Positions 8,437-19,189 of a stretch of DNA of 42,959 nt are shown piece by piece. This stretch comes from Chromera velia (lineage: Eukaryota > Sar > Chromeraceae). The notes beneath the pieces were generated by a model. It did not search any database. It was not told the origin of the DNA and was given only the letters and a program-made list of their open reading frames with translations. The position numbers were made by a program, and so were the translations under genes. The DNA is taken from positions 5,992 through 48,950 of the forward strand of contig JAHBMJ010000230.1 in assembly GCA_018398765.1 (NCBI GenBank), read 5' to 3'. Position 1 is the stretch's first letter, and every line of letters starts with the position of its first letter.

Positions 8437-11337
8437 TCAGTACGCCCTCCAGTAGTACGATAACGGTGCATGCACCCCTTCAAGAAACTCATCCTTTCCT
8501 GCATGCAACCGTCTCCTTGCCACAACTGCTGCTGCCGTGCCTCTTCCGTACGGGTCGGAAACCTGGTTCGACCGGGAACCGGAGGAACGGGGTGGAGACC
8601 CTGGCAAGGCAATACTTGGAGACCTTCGTGGACTCGGGTTGAACGGCTTTGGCGCGCTTCGTGCGTCTTCTCTAACGAGGTCGAGCAACCCGCTTTGCGG
8701 TGTTGGCTGCGGTGCGTAAGCAGAAAGTGGTTGTTCCCAATGCGGTTTCGGTATCGCACGTGAAGGCCATTCAGAGGTTTTCTCGTTCCGCGTGCGAGGC
8801 GGAGTTTCACGCAAGGGAAAGTCCTCCCGGGGGTCGGATGGAGGAGAGACAATGTTAAAGTTTGACTTTGGGGGTTTTGGAATTGCGAACCAAACGAGAG
8901 GCCGCGCAAATGCAGGTAGGACCGGAAGAGGTCGGTCCTTTGAGAAGTCTCTGGAAGTGATTTCTGCGAGAACGTCTGCTGCTGCCCCGAACAGCTCTGC
9001 GTAGGTCTCTGGAGTATGGCGTCTCCTGCTTCTGCTGTTAGAAGAATACTGTTTCTTTCCCCGCCCTCCCCTTAGAAGGTCCTGAAGACTCGGGAGGTCA
9101 AACGGCAGGTGCTTTGCCAAACTGTCGCTGCTGCCCATAGACGCCAGGGCAGCAGTGGGTGAGTGCCCTGAGGGTAGAGAAGAAGACGAACAAGTAGAGC
9201 AGTGGGAGGACCGTCTCCTTCCTCCCCTGGCCCTGCTGGGGCTTCCTGATGGTGACAGTGGAAGGCCGCCTGCCCTGTTACTGTTAATCAGCTGCGAGGA
9301 GGAGGTGCCCTCTCTCCATTGCCCCTCCTCTCCGTACAGAACCGCACTCTCTGCCTGTCTGGCCAGGTCTCTGTGGAGCCATTGGCCTGTTGCAGGAAGA
9401 AAGGTGTAGGCACGGATGAGGAGCTCTGCGTTCTCAGCAACCCAGAGAACGGAGTCCCGGAGGATGCGGAGTTGCTCGTCTGTCATCGTGAAGTGCACAC
9501 CTACCTGCAAGCAGAAAGAGAGGGTGAAACATGCGAAGTGTGGATGAGGCGGGAAGAAGTGAGAGGCCAGTCACGAGCACAAATGAACGAGGGGCATCTA
9601 TCTGTTAAAGCCATACAAGAAAGGAACAATGTCGTCCATTCAAACCCAAGCTTGTTCGGGTCTTCCAGCAAGGGCTCTCTGTCCCCATTACCCGATCTTG
9701 AGAATCAGAATTGACGATCTAAGATGAACACAAAGACCGTTGTATGAATCACCCCCAGACTTATTGTCGCGTTTCACACCGTTTGCATACATATGTGTTC
9801 ATACCCTCTTTCGCTCGATGCAAGCAAGCCTCGATCATGCACCCACCCACCCGAGTCACTCCGGGTTTCAGAATTCCGAGCCCCCCGAGGTCCACAGCGT
9901 CTGCTAGGGCGTCTGCTTGCTGATCTGGGACCTCGAGAAGGTCAAGAAGGTAAGGTCCTGCGCATGCGCAACCCGCACGCGACTGAATACCGAACACATC
10001 GTTCAACAACGCACACACGAGTTGGTGGTGCACGAAAAGAACCTGGCTGCCTCCTCCTCTCGCGTTGTCACCTCGTTGTTTCCCCCCATTGGATGCCCAT
10101 GGGGCAAGGATAAGAAAAGAGATGATGCCTAGACGCCCAACACCCACACCCCCAGCCTCCCTATCCATGCCGTCATTCTTCATCTTTCTGCCAGAAGAGC
10201 CAGACGACCGTCTGACAGGGTGGCAAGAGGCAAGGGAGCGACTGGAGGGGCCAATCAATCGGATCTTCGGGTGGTCCCTCCAGGCCTTCAAGAGGTAATT
10301 TGCCTGCGCGTCCTCTCTCGCCCTCATCGAACACCCCCCGCCTCTCTCCCCCCTCAGTCCCAAGTGCACTGAGCACACGAGACCCAACCGGACTGCCCCG
10401 ATGATATCTGGAGTTCCCGCCTCCTCGCGCTCTTCTTCCTCCTGCACGGAAACATCACACACACACGAAGTGAAAAGAGAGACGGTGACAAGAGAAGACG
10501 GAAGCATCAAACAGTGCTTCGGGAAGTGGACTTCCGCAAGAATGTCCCTAGCAGGCTTGAAGCACCCGCAACTCAACGTACCAGAATGAATCTCTGCCCA
10601 GTCCTGGTCACCATCGAGACTGTCCCCCCCCCCGGGGCAGCTGGTGTCTCGTCACTCAGGAGCCACCGCCGAACGACCAGGACTCCCGGCGTTCCGGGTC
10701 CCCCCAGCATTTTGTGGGGGGAGAAGAACGCAGCGTCTGCTCCGCTGTCGCTCTCGAAAGCGCGGCTAATCAGATGGATCGGCCTCATGCCGGGGTCTGC
10801 AGAAGGGGCAGGAGGGTGGTGGAGGCCCTGAAGAATGCCGGGGTCCGCCACCTCGACAGGCGTGTGCGCGGCTGCTGCAGCGAAGTCCCAGCAGACCAGG
10901 GCCCCGTGGTTGTGTGCTAGCTCGGTCAGGGCTCGGACATCCTGCTCGATCCCCGAGACGTTTGAGACGGCAGTGAGCAGACAAACAGGTAGCACGTGGG
11001 ATGCAGGTTCTTCCGCCTGCAGACAGATCAGAAAGAGACATGAGCATAGGATGAGTGGATGTCAGAAGTCTCTCAGAGCATGGTGGAATGGTGGGAAGCG
11101 TGCAAGAGGGAAGGTTGTGGGAGGACGCATGTAGAAAAAGATTTGAGAGCCTGCACGAATTCATCCGAGTGCTCTGAAGGGAAGCTGAGTCCTCCAGAAT
11201 CACAGTCTGCCTTATTTCGTTATTGTCGCAGACAAAGTTGCACACTACCTCTCGTTCATTGCATCTACGCTGAAGAAAGAAGACGCTGATCAAAGAAACA
11301 GGAAACATACACACACACACACACACACACACATAGG

Positions 11338-11368
<31 letters not shown>

Positions 11369-11445
11369 ACGCACACACACACACACACACACACATACAC
11401 ACACACACACACACACACTCCCACACACACTCCCACACACACTCC

Positions 11446-11478
<33 letters not shown>

Positions 11479-12070
11479 ACACTCACACACGTATGCATAC
11501 AACACGCATCGGAAGATCTAGAAGGTATGTATGTTCAGTAGAACAGCGACACCGATCCGACCTGCATCTTTGCACACGCCCTGAGAGCCCTTTTGAACGT
11601 CTCAACGTCCATTGCCCCCGTCTGCGGGTCTGCGGGGATCTCCCTCATGTGGTACGAGAGGCTCACTCCCCTGCCTTCGTCTCCATCGTAAGCAGACCCC
11701 TGTTCCCTCTGTACCCCCTCTCCGCCCCACACGCCACAGGAGAAGACGGTGCGAGTGCTGAGGACCCGAAAGGGCAACAGGATGGAATGGTGCGCTAAGC
11801 TGTCTGCAATGAAGACGACCTGCGAGAGGAAACACGAGAGAAAGTACGGGAGGAAGGAATGGATGAAGCGATCAAGGACGAAAGGAAAAGGAGGACGGGG
11901 AGAGGGAAGGAGGGAAGGAAGGAAGGAAGGAAGGAAGGAAGGAAAGAAGGAAAGAAGGAAAGAAGGAAAGAAGGAAAGAAGGAAAGAAGGAAAGAAGGAA
12001 AGAAGGAAAGAAGGAAAGAAGGAAGGGAAGAAGGGAAGGAAGTGAGAAAGAAGAGAAAGAAATAACCGAA

Positions 12071-12154
<84 letters not shown>

Positions 12155-13548
12155 ACCTAAGGGCAACAGAGAAGCCACAAAATAAGTGAAAAAGGGAAGA
12201 ACAAGCGTAGACCGACTACTCCTTGCCTACGCCGTTTCAGTGCGAAGTGAGGAAATACAAATTCAGCAAAAGGGACGCCAGAGAAGGGACCGAAGAAGGA
12301 CCTCACAGAGACGCGCTCTGCATCTCTCGATGGCTTGCTTAGTGCCTGATCCAAAAGTTGTTGTTTTGGCAATCCGTAATCGACTACACAGGATTGCTTA
12401 AGAAACATCCCAGCTGTGGTGTGAGAAAATTGAGGAGACGCAAATCAGAAAACACTGGATCAACGGATGTCCCCACCCATCCACTTACGCGCCCAGGCAA
12501 GAAAGAAGGCTGACTGACCACTCTCTTAATTCTCTGTGCCCGGGAAGCGGAGGAAGACCGCATCCCTTCCATTCCAGACCCTGCCTGCACACACACACGA
12601 GCCCGTCCTTGTTCTCCAGGCTTTCCACACGCGCATAGAAATGCTGAGGTACCGAGAAAAAAGGTCAGAGAAGGAACTTGGAGACAAAGTACCCCATACT
12701 GGAACCAGAGATACAGCCAAACGGCCACAAGGCTCTATGTGGATGTGTAATCGAGTCGTTATGCTGATAACCAGTCAGTCAGACAGGCAGAAGAGGTCCA
12801 GTGACCCCTTCTGTGAGGAAACGAACCGATGAAGGTTCCACAGAGACCAGAGGGATATCCTGAGGGCTGACTCTCCACCTCCGTCTCTCCATGAGGCCGA
12901 TGAATTTCGAAATCGCCCCAGTGCTCCCACTGCCCGTCAGGACCACCGCGTGGTCGTCCCCTGCCCCAAGGAAGGACTTCACACTCGTCCGTGCCTGCGA
13001 CAAAGAAGAGGAGGAAAGGGAGGGAACCAGTTCTCAGGTGGGCACGACCGCTGGTCATGCGTCGGCATTCCCCATTACCGAGTCGTCACACGATTTGACT
13101 GACCTGAGCCCTCAACTGGTTCATCATGGAGGAAGTGCATGTTGTCTCAGAGTGGGTGTTGGAATAAAACGGGAGAACCTGCAAGCAGTTGCACAGGAGG
13201 GGAGGGCCATATCTCTGCTCATCACAATCTATGGCTACGAGAGAGAAGGCCGGACGTCGGCAGAGGAACTGTCAGAGAGAGACTGGAGCTCCTTTTGACT
13301 GACCTCATCTCGAATTACATTCTCCACATTGTGCAACGCCCGTCCAGAGGCGGTGAAGTCACAGTACAGAATGTTTCGAGGACCTGCAGTAGAAAGAGGG
13401 GCATATTGAAATCTTTCATGAAGACTCGATCTTTCTCTGCATCTGGACGGCTTGGCTGTTGAATTCTCTTACCGAAGGGGGTTTCAATTTCTTGCCGCTC
13501 CCCGACAGTCCCCTTGCGGAGAATTTCAAACTCTTCTTCCCTCTTCAT
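8437..13548 (-). CDS. Class V PLP-dependent aminotransferase (cysteine-desulfurase-like), nine exons
   Basis: Exons, 5' to 3': 13548-13473, 13383-13304, 13178-13104, 12994-12848, 11819-11562, 11016-10582, 10441-10370, 10303-9851, 9504-8437. All junctions are GT-AG, phases agree, and the sum is 2664 bases (887 residues). Family landmarks appear in order: TPFGPRNILYCDFTASGR, NTHSETT, the Gly-rich TGSGSTGAIS (97-106), AHHSILLPF, SNVSGI, the cofactor Asp in CWDF (256), the PLP-binding Lys in FFSPHKMLGGPG (314), GGGTV, EREEAGTPDIIG, RAGCACAGPY (491-500) and LKPGVTRVGVHFTM. Such enzymes act on amino acids such as cysteine or kynurenine; the substrate here is open. Odd: insertions before the Lys and around 400-430, and a Ser/Pro/Arg-rich tail of about 320 residues in the last exon. 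The donor of exon 7 and the exon 4/5 junction are the least certain. Confidence 0.88.
11306..11490. repeat. (CA)n microsatellite inside aminotransferase intron 5
   Basis: An interrupted CA tract, with CGCACA and CTCCCACA variants, lies between exons ending at 11562 and beginning at 11016. On the sense (minus) strand it reads (GT)n. Confidence 0.95.
11905..12156. repeat. (GGAA)n/(GAAA)n tract inside aminotransferase intron 4
   Basis: Purine tetranucleotide repeats, first AAGGAAGG-type then pure GAAA, in the roughly 1-kb intron between 11820 and 12847. On the sense strand they read TTCC/TTTC. Open frames here (Lys/Glu/Arg or Phe/Leu/Ser) are repeat artefacts. Confidence 0.95.
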
Positions 13549-15540
13549 CCTAATTGAAAGACTCCTTCAAGGTTTGATGCACGTAGTTTGACAAAGAGAA
13601 ACGAGTGAAGAGTGCGTCTTTGTCACTGTTGTTAGAAGAACCTGAAAGTGTGAATCCCTTAAGGCATGCGCGATGGTGTCCATCGATCGACGCGAACAAC
13701 GGTCAGGTATGGTAAGGGCCTGCATGCCGCACGGATGGGAAGCGGCGCGCGGATCCTTCGGCGTGCCGGAAGTTAAATTCACGCGTCATATCTCAAGCGC
13801 TCTTTCGACCAGGGAATCGGCCTATAAGTCGACCTTCGACCTTCAAACACTGGCCTGGCGGTGAGCTCAATATCATCATATTTCAGCAGTCTAGCTGGCC
13901 CATGTCTACCCATGTCCATCTACACGAGCAATCATTTGGAATACATATCGTGAACGCACGCAAGGAAAAGACCGATCATAAAAGGTCAGCCTACGAATAA
14001 CGAGTCTTCAAGAGTCTTAAATAAAAAATAGATCTCTTATAAAAACTAATTATAAATTTAGAGAAAATTTATGCATAAAAAAAACTCAAATTAACGTAAA
14101 TTAACATACGCACATCATGCGGTATATTTAGATAACTGATGATAAATAAACAAATTACCCCTAAGTAGGTCAACCTCCCTGAAGCTAGCCCTGACCCTAC
14201 CTGAATCTAGGTGCCAGTGACACTTAAAAAAATATAATTAAGATAATCTCTCTCCACAGCATCATTTTTCAAGAGGCTATGACTACTCACAACTTTCTTT
14301 TTTTTTACTTTTTTTCGTTCCCTTTCTTTCTGTTTATCGGTTAAACTTTTAAATTGCACATTCGAGCGTAACACTGTTTGCCGTGGAGTCAATTCAACGT
14401 TCGTATGGCGACCCTCGACTTCCATGCATTGGGATATACGGATGAATGCTCCACGGAGATGCTGGTAAAGCAAATTGGAAAACAGTGACAGCGGGAGTAG
14501 AATGGATGCTCAATTGGATGTTGAGCTTAATTGTTCATGTTAGACTCTGGTTAGTTTTTCCTACATCTTGAAGATGTATGTCTATGTATATATGAAACCA
14601 TGCAGTGATGAAAGTCAGTCACATGTACATATACAATGAATCTTCTACTTGAAAAAATCGACTCCGCGTCATGAAGAGATCAGAAGGGTCCCCTGACGTG
14701 GCGGTGGTGGCGGCGGGTTGGTCAACTACCCCAATGACTACCCTGACGCACGTTCAAATAGGGGGACGTGGTGGTAGTAGAGAGTCGGCTAGGAAGAGAT
14801 ACGCACAGTACCCTTCTCCCACCTTCTTCGTACGATGATTGAAGTAGATTAAACGTAATTAAAAGTAATTGAGGGTTTTGTTATGTATGCCGCATCCCCA
14901 TATATGTAGGGCAGATCTAGCCTAGTTTGTCAGAAAGTGAAGGAACAAGTGTGCTTATTCATCACTTTCCCACTCGCACCTCCATTAGCAACCGCTGGAT
15001 AAAAGAACCAAGTGAAGAGAAGAGAGACAGATAGGGGTGTATGACACCGGGGGGGGGGGTGGTGTGCAGCGCTACGAGAGCTGAGGGTGGATGCCTCCCC
15101 CTGGTGTGATTCAGAATGAGGTCATCTGAAAACGCCGGACTACGGATGGCGGGGGGGTGTGAGACATAATGGTGGACAAAAAAAACTCCTAACTTCTTAG
15201 CTATATAATATCCTAAAATCTCTTCAACTATCTAAAACTATTTCCTGCTAGCTCTGCCGATATATAGATATAGTGGGAAGGCTCTAGGGCAGAACATATC
15301 AATCAATCAATCAATCAATTAAAACTCAAAAACACTAATATATCTTAAACTATTAGACACTATTTAAAAGTGTCTTCAAACTAATCATGTTACTAATATA
15401 TCACTAGCTTAGTTAACAATCGTATGCGATCTCATTCATGTGCAACTTGTCAATAACTGTGCAAGTCATCAGTAATTTTTCGATCTGAGAGACTCCGAAC
15501 AGTGAGAGATGCTGAGAGGAGAAGGAAAGGCGATAGAGGG
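13549..15540. other. Unassigned spacer
   Basis: Upstream flank of the aminotransferase, an AT-rich block at about 13990-14340, a G-rich stretch around 14695-14790, a G10 run at 15051-15060 and a (CAAT)n run at 15300-15320. No gene that I can support. Confidence 0.5.
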
Positions 15541-15670
15541 CACACACATACAGACACAGATAGACACACACAGACACAGATACACATACGCAGAGAGAGA
15601 GAAAGAGTGAGAAAGAGAGAAGGGAGAAAAAGAAAAATGAACGAAAAAGAGATAAGGAGAGAGAGAAAGA
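15541..15670. repeat. CACAGA/GAGAAA simple repeat
   Basis: ACACACAGAC-type repeats followed by AGAGAGAAAG-type repeats. It lies just downstream of the donor of the minus-strand exon at 15690-16033 and reads CT/GT on that sense strand, like introns elsewhere here. Confidence 0.85.
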
Positions 15671-15689
15671 CTGTTCGGAAGTTGCTGAC

Positions 15690-16033
15690 CTGGTTGGAGA
15701 AGTTCAAACTCATCAGTGCCCAGCCGCTTTTGGCGCCACGCCCTCAAAAACGTGATGGTGTAGTCGAGCATCGTCTTTGACATGGTCTCGGAGGCTTTGC
15801 TATCCCACTTTAGCATCGCCAGAAGGAAATCATAGACCTGGGGGTACGACTTGATTCCCTGTATTCCCACTCCCCGTGCCTTTTTGTCAATCACCTGTGC
15901 CCCCATTATGAGGAACCCATACAACACACCCTGTTTTTTCTCCATTTCTCGGTCTGTGATCTGTTGAACAGCCAGAGCGATCTGTTTTGAATCCCCCCTC
16001 TTATCTGCTTTCTGAGCACGCTCTTGAATGCAC
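15690..16033 (-). CDS. Internal exon of an unidentified helical protein
   Basis: Between a gaagctag acceptor and an AACCAG/gtcagc donor, 344 bases stay open in one frame for about 114 residues of balanced, non-repetitive composition: QIALAVQQITDREMEKK, GVLYGFLIMGAQVIDKK, SYPQVYDFLLAMLKWDSK, MLDYTITFLRAWRQKR. It looks mainly alpha-helical and globular and is very likely protein-coding. I do not recognise the family, and no flanking exons could be placed, so it could be a remnant of a broken gene. Confidence 0.5.
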
Positions 16034-16423
16034 CTAGCTTCATTCCTCTTCCATCAGCGTGTATTAATAACAAGGTTTTGCATGCTCCTTCGATTCTCGT
16101 CCCGCAATCCGAGAACGACCCAATGTATCAACGTGCATGAAGGGGCTGGAATACAACAAACAGCACGAGCTTCACCAGACTAAGCTCCTGTTCTCTCTCT
16201 GCATGCCGCCCCCATGTTCCCATTCGTGTGATTGATAACTTTCCTCTCTTGTACTAGCTTCCTACATCGATTACGAGTATGTACATGATGCATATCACCA
16301 ACACATGACAGCTCGCAAGCTAGCTCTCTAGAGGACCGCTGTATGTCGGTTATTTGAGTGCATAGTAAGCGATGCATTGATTTGTGTGTCCTTGCTCTCC
16401 CCCCCCCCCCTTGCCATTGATTT
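16034..16423. other. Spacer between the minus-strand exon and the plus-strand locus
   Basis: No supported feature apart from a C11 run near 16400-16410. Confidence 0.4.
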
Positions 16424-16633
16424 GTGCAGAGCATTCCAGCGTTTCTCTTCTCTTGGCCAAACACCGGGCGCGACGCCACTCTGTCCTCCCAACCCACCAC
16501 CGAGGATGATGGTCCGGACATGGAGTTGGAGGGGGGGGAGGAGGGACCAGAGGGAAGGGAGGGGTTCCGATCCATTGAAGGGAGTGACTCCACTGCGATG
16601 CATCCCCTCGCTCGCCGGAGTGGAAGTATTTGA
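16424..16633 (+). pseudogene. SWPNT-type ORF, ends at an in-frame TGA
   Basis: A 69-codon frame beginning FLFSWPNTGRDATLSSQPTT, then Glu/Gly-rich. It ends at TGA (16631-16633), and the same frame immediately reopens into the next ORF. A near-copy of its first 55 bases recurs at about 18068-18124. Either a separate short exon or the 5' part of one long frame broken by a stop. Confidence 0.35.
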
Positions 16634-17278
16634 CAAGGTGGGGGGCAGAGGGATGAGGTGGGGGACATGTACAAAATGGAAAAGGATGACTCAGATGCCG
16701 AGTTCTTCGCACAGAGCAGGCAGCGCAAGCCTAACCGAGCCAAAAAGCGGAAGAGGGGCAGACACCTGCCCAACGCCCTAAAATTCGATGCCTCCCTTCG
16801 TGGATTCTCCGAGGAAGTTCCTTCCAAGAGAAAAACTAGAAAGACATCCACACAGAAGGGAGCAGCAGCAGCAGCCGCTGGTGTGAGAAAGCCCCGCACA
16901 GCATACGGTAAAAACGCCACAGACCTCCTTATCCCTTCAGCCCAACACAAGAAGAGCCTCATGAGTGTCTCCTCATCCATCAAACATCCGAAGATCATGG
17001 TCACAGCAAAAGAGTTAGCAACAGGGCACACTCAAAACTTTGCTTCTCTGCCCCGATGCGGCGAGGCTCTCGGCATCAACCCAGGAACAATCAGCAGAGC
17101 ATTAAAGTACCAAGTAGGGTTGAACAAGAGCACAAACGAAACTGGGAGGTTCGCCTTCACTAAGATAGTGTTTCCTGCCGATGATCAGCAGCCCAGGGAG
17201 GGTGCAGCTGCTGCTGTGTCGTCTGCCGCAGGTGCTGCGTCCGCCAACCTAACACAGAGACGAGTGGCGAGAGGCTGA
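16634..17278 (+). CDS. Basic protein with helix-turn-helix-like motif
   Basis: The first ATG is at 16667; the frame gives about 204 residues to TGA at 17276. The N-terminal third is Lys/Arg-rich with NLS-like strings (RAKKRKRGR, KRKTRKTS). After an Ala run the C-terminal third has SLPRCGEALGINPGTISRAL and then GRFAFTKI. This spacing recalls the NUMOD1/IENR1 modular HTH found with homing endonucleases (motif roughly aakaLgisrstIsryL...y.f). That is a resemblance by eye only. It may bind DNA in the nucleus. It shares a reading frame with the ORFs before and after it. Confidence 0.5.
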   Translation, partial: QGGGQRDEVGDMYKMEKDDSDAEFFAQSRQRKPNRAKKRKRGRHLPNALKFDASLRGFSEEVPSKRKTRKTSTQKGAAAAAAGVRKPRTAYGKNATDLLIPSAQHKKSLMSVSSSIKHPKIMVTAKELATGHTQNFASLPRCGEALGINPGTISRALKYQVGLNKSTNETGRFAFTKIVFPADDQQPREGAAAAVSSAAGAASANLTQRRVARG

Positions 17279-17323
17279 AAAGCCTTTTATCCCGTCGCTC
17301 TAGCTAAGGTCTCGACTACCCGA

Positions 17324-17578
17324 ATGTCTAAAGTGGCCCCACGAGGAGGCAGGGGAGGGAAGGGCCTTGGTCGGGGGAGGGGACGCGGGAGAGGGGACCG
17401 GGGGAGGAGGGCCCGCATGTCTTCCACCAAGCCCCGAGAGGCATCTGTGATAGAAGAGGAGGAGGACGAAGGGGACAACCTGGAAAGGGAGGAGGCTGCA
17501 GAGGGGTACCAGTATGACGCAGACGTGGATCCATCACAATGGATGGACGCTCCAGATGAGGGGGGGGAGGGAGATTAG
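17324..17578 (+). CDS. RGG-type ORF leading into Tyr-rich repeats
   Basis: It starts at ATG 17324 with MSKVAPRGGRGG and GRGRGRGRGDRGRR, an RNA-binding RGG/RG stretch, then an acidic stretch (VIEEEEDEGD) and YQYDADVDPSQWMD. It ends at TAG 17576-17578, exactly where a repeat unit would have TGG. The frame continues through the next two repeats, so the stop probably arose by a single G-to-A change. It was presumably one protein with the repeats and the downstream Pro/Tyr-rich segment. Confidence 0.45.
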   Translation: MSKVAPRGGRGGKGLGRGRGRGRGDRGRRARMSSTKPREASVIEEEEDEGDNLEREEAAEGYQYDADVDPSQWMDAPDEGGEGD

Positions 17579-17834
17579 GAGAATGAGGACGACTACTCCT
17601 ACTACCATCCGGAGGGAGATTGGGAGAATGAAGACGACTACTCTTACTACCATCCGGAGGGAGATTGAGAGAATGAGGACGGCTACTCCTACTACCATCC
17701 GGAGGGAGATTGGGAGAATGAGCGACTACTCCTACTACTATCCGGAGGGAGATTGGGAGAATGAGGATGGCTACTCCTACTACCATCCGGAGGGAGATTG
17801 GGAGAATGAGGACGAGTACTCCTACTACCATCCG
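17579..17834 (+). repeat. Six-copy 45-bp tandem repeat coding DYSYYHPEGDWENED
   Basis: Units: 17579-17623, 17624-17668, 17669-17713, 17714-17756, 17757-17801, 17802-17834 (partial). The unit encodes ENEDDYSYYHPEGDW. Copy 2 ends in TGA instead of TGG. Copy 4 is 43 bases and shifts the frame by minus 2. The unit just before copy 1 ends in TAG. Copies are nearly identical, so the array is recent or homogenised. Confidence 0.93.
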
Positions 17835-18257
17835 GGTCCTTGGGGACCCCCTCCGGGCTATTTTAGAGACCATCCCATGCACGCACACCGAGGCTTCGGC
17901 CCTTCCTACTACCTCCACCGCTACTCACCATACAACCAGCCCCCTTACCACCCCCCAACATCTACCTCAAACGACAACCCCTACCAGCAACAGCAAGGGC
18001 ACAGAGACGGATACACAAGCAACGACAACACAGCAGGAGGCAGAGGCACCGCCCCCAACACGAAGTTCCGCTTCTCTTGGCCAAACACCGAGCGCAACCC
18101 CACTCTGTCCTCCCAACCCACCACCCAAAACCTCCCCGCGTCCACCCTTAAGACTGCTGAACAGCTCCTTCCCCCCCCCCAGCCCCCTCTCTCTGCATGT
18201 AGCAGCGCAATTAGCTTTCCTCCTGTGCCCTCCACCCGCCCCTCTCTCATCCCCTAG
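17714..18257 (+). CDS. Tyr/Pro-rich segment downstream of the repeat array
   Basis: In the frame set by the short copy 4 the array continues as SDYSYYYPEGDWENEDGYSY, then GPWGPPPGYFRD, a His/Tyr/Pro-rich stretch, Gln/Asn-rich NPYQQQQGHRDGY, and FRFSWPNTERNPTLSSQPTT before a stop at 18255. It is low-complexity and prion-like. It is probably the C-terminal part of the protein that begins at 17324, now out of frame. Confidence 0.4.
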
Positions 18258-18258
18258 G

Positions 18259-18806
18259 CTCAGACTAACACACTGAAAGACGCAGAAGGCTTTGCCATTC
18301 CCGACTCCCTACCTCACATGCGGCCGCCTTCACACACACAAACTGTGCACACGCCTGAGAGCAGCTGCCCTGTGACCCTGAAGAACTCTTCCCTTCAGTC
18401 CCACGAGGTCCCGGTGTCCTCCCAGATCCCCAAGGTGGAGTTGGACTCCGTCTCCCAGGCTCAGGCTCTCACTCTCACGTCCACTAAGCAGCATCTTGTC
18501 CCCTCAGGCTCCTCCTGCCCTTCCGGCACCCAGGCCTCCAACGGATCCCTCCTTGCTCGCCTTCCGTTCGTCGAGCAGAGCTCTTCTGCCGAGTCCCTCC
18601 GTGTGCCCACTCTCGCTTCCAAGCCAGCCGCCTGCAACCTATCCACCTCCATCCTCAAGACTGGCAAAACCTGTCCCGAGGGTACCAACGACCAGGTTCA
18701 TCGCACCTGCAATGTGACCCTCAAGAGGTCTTTCTTTGAGTGCGACGAGATCCCCGTGTCCTCCCAGATCTCCAAGAACGAGGAAAAAGAGGAGACGCAA
18801 TACTAG
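18259..18806 (+). CDS. Candidate 3' exon with an internal duplicated motif
   Basis: A pyrimidine-rich tract ending tcatcccctag is followed by a frame of about 182 codons to TAG at 18804. It is Ser/Thr/Pro-rich and contains two related blocks: CPVTLKNSSLQSHEVPVSSQ early and CNVTLKRSFFECDEIPVSSQ late. The internal duplication argues that it is a real coding sequence. Function unknown; probably part of the same plus-strand locus. Confidence 0.45.
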
Positions 18807-19087
18807 AAATTCTAAAGGGGAAGGAAAAACGACAGTTGGCGCCAAAAGAAGCAGGAAAACGGGTCAGTAAGTCCTCTAAGCAGCAATTGAGACAGAACAT
18901 ATCATGCTTCCTGGTATTTCCTGGAGTACTGATGTCTCAATTCATTTTATCAAGTCGACCTTTCTCTCTTCCTTCCGTTACAATGAATCTGATTCACCTC
19001 TGTGCGCGGCGGTCTCGAGGAAGACCTTCCTTCCCTTTTTCCTTTTTTCCTTCTTTCTCTCTGTCTTCTTTTCTTTCTTTCTTTTTT

Positions 19088-19118
<31 letters not shown>

Positions 19119-19157
19119 GTCTTTCTTTCTGTCTTTCTTTCTTTCTTTCTTTTTTTT

Positions 19158-19189
<32 letters not shown>

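Noticed and set aside
11290..11505. Cys/Val-rich open frames
   Set aside because: Translations of a (CA)n/(GT)n microsatellite inside an intron.
11749..12178. Lys/Glu/Arg-rich and Phe/Leu/Ser-rich frames; similar at 18904-19410 and 36486-37145
   Set aside because: Both strands of tetranucleotide purine/pyrimidine repeats stay open by composition; no coding signal.
16180..17031. 283-residue minus-strand frame
   Set aside because: Antisense shadow of the better-supported plus-strand HTH-like ORF.
17579..17834. CRISPR-like regular repeats
   Set aside because: Units are contiguous with no unique spacers and encode protein; the context is eukaryotic.
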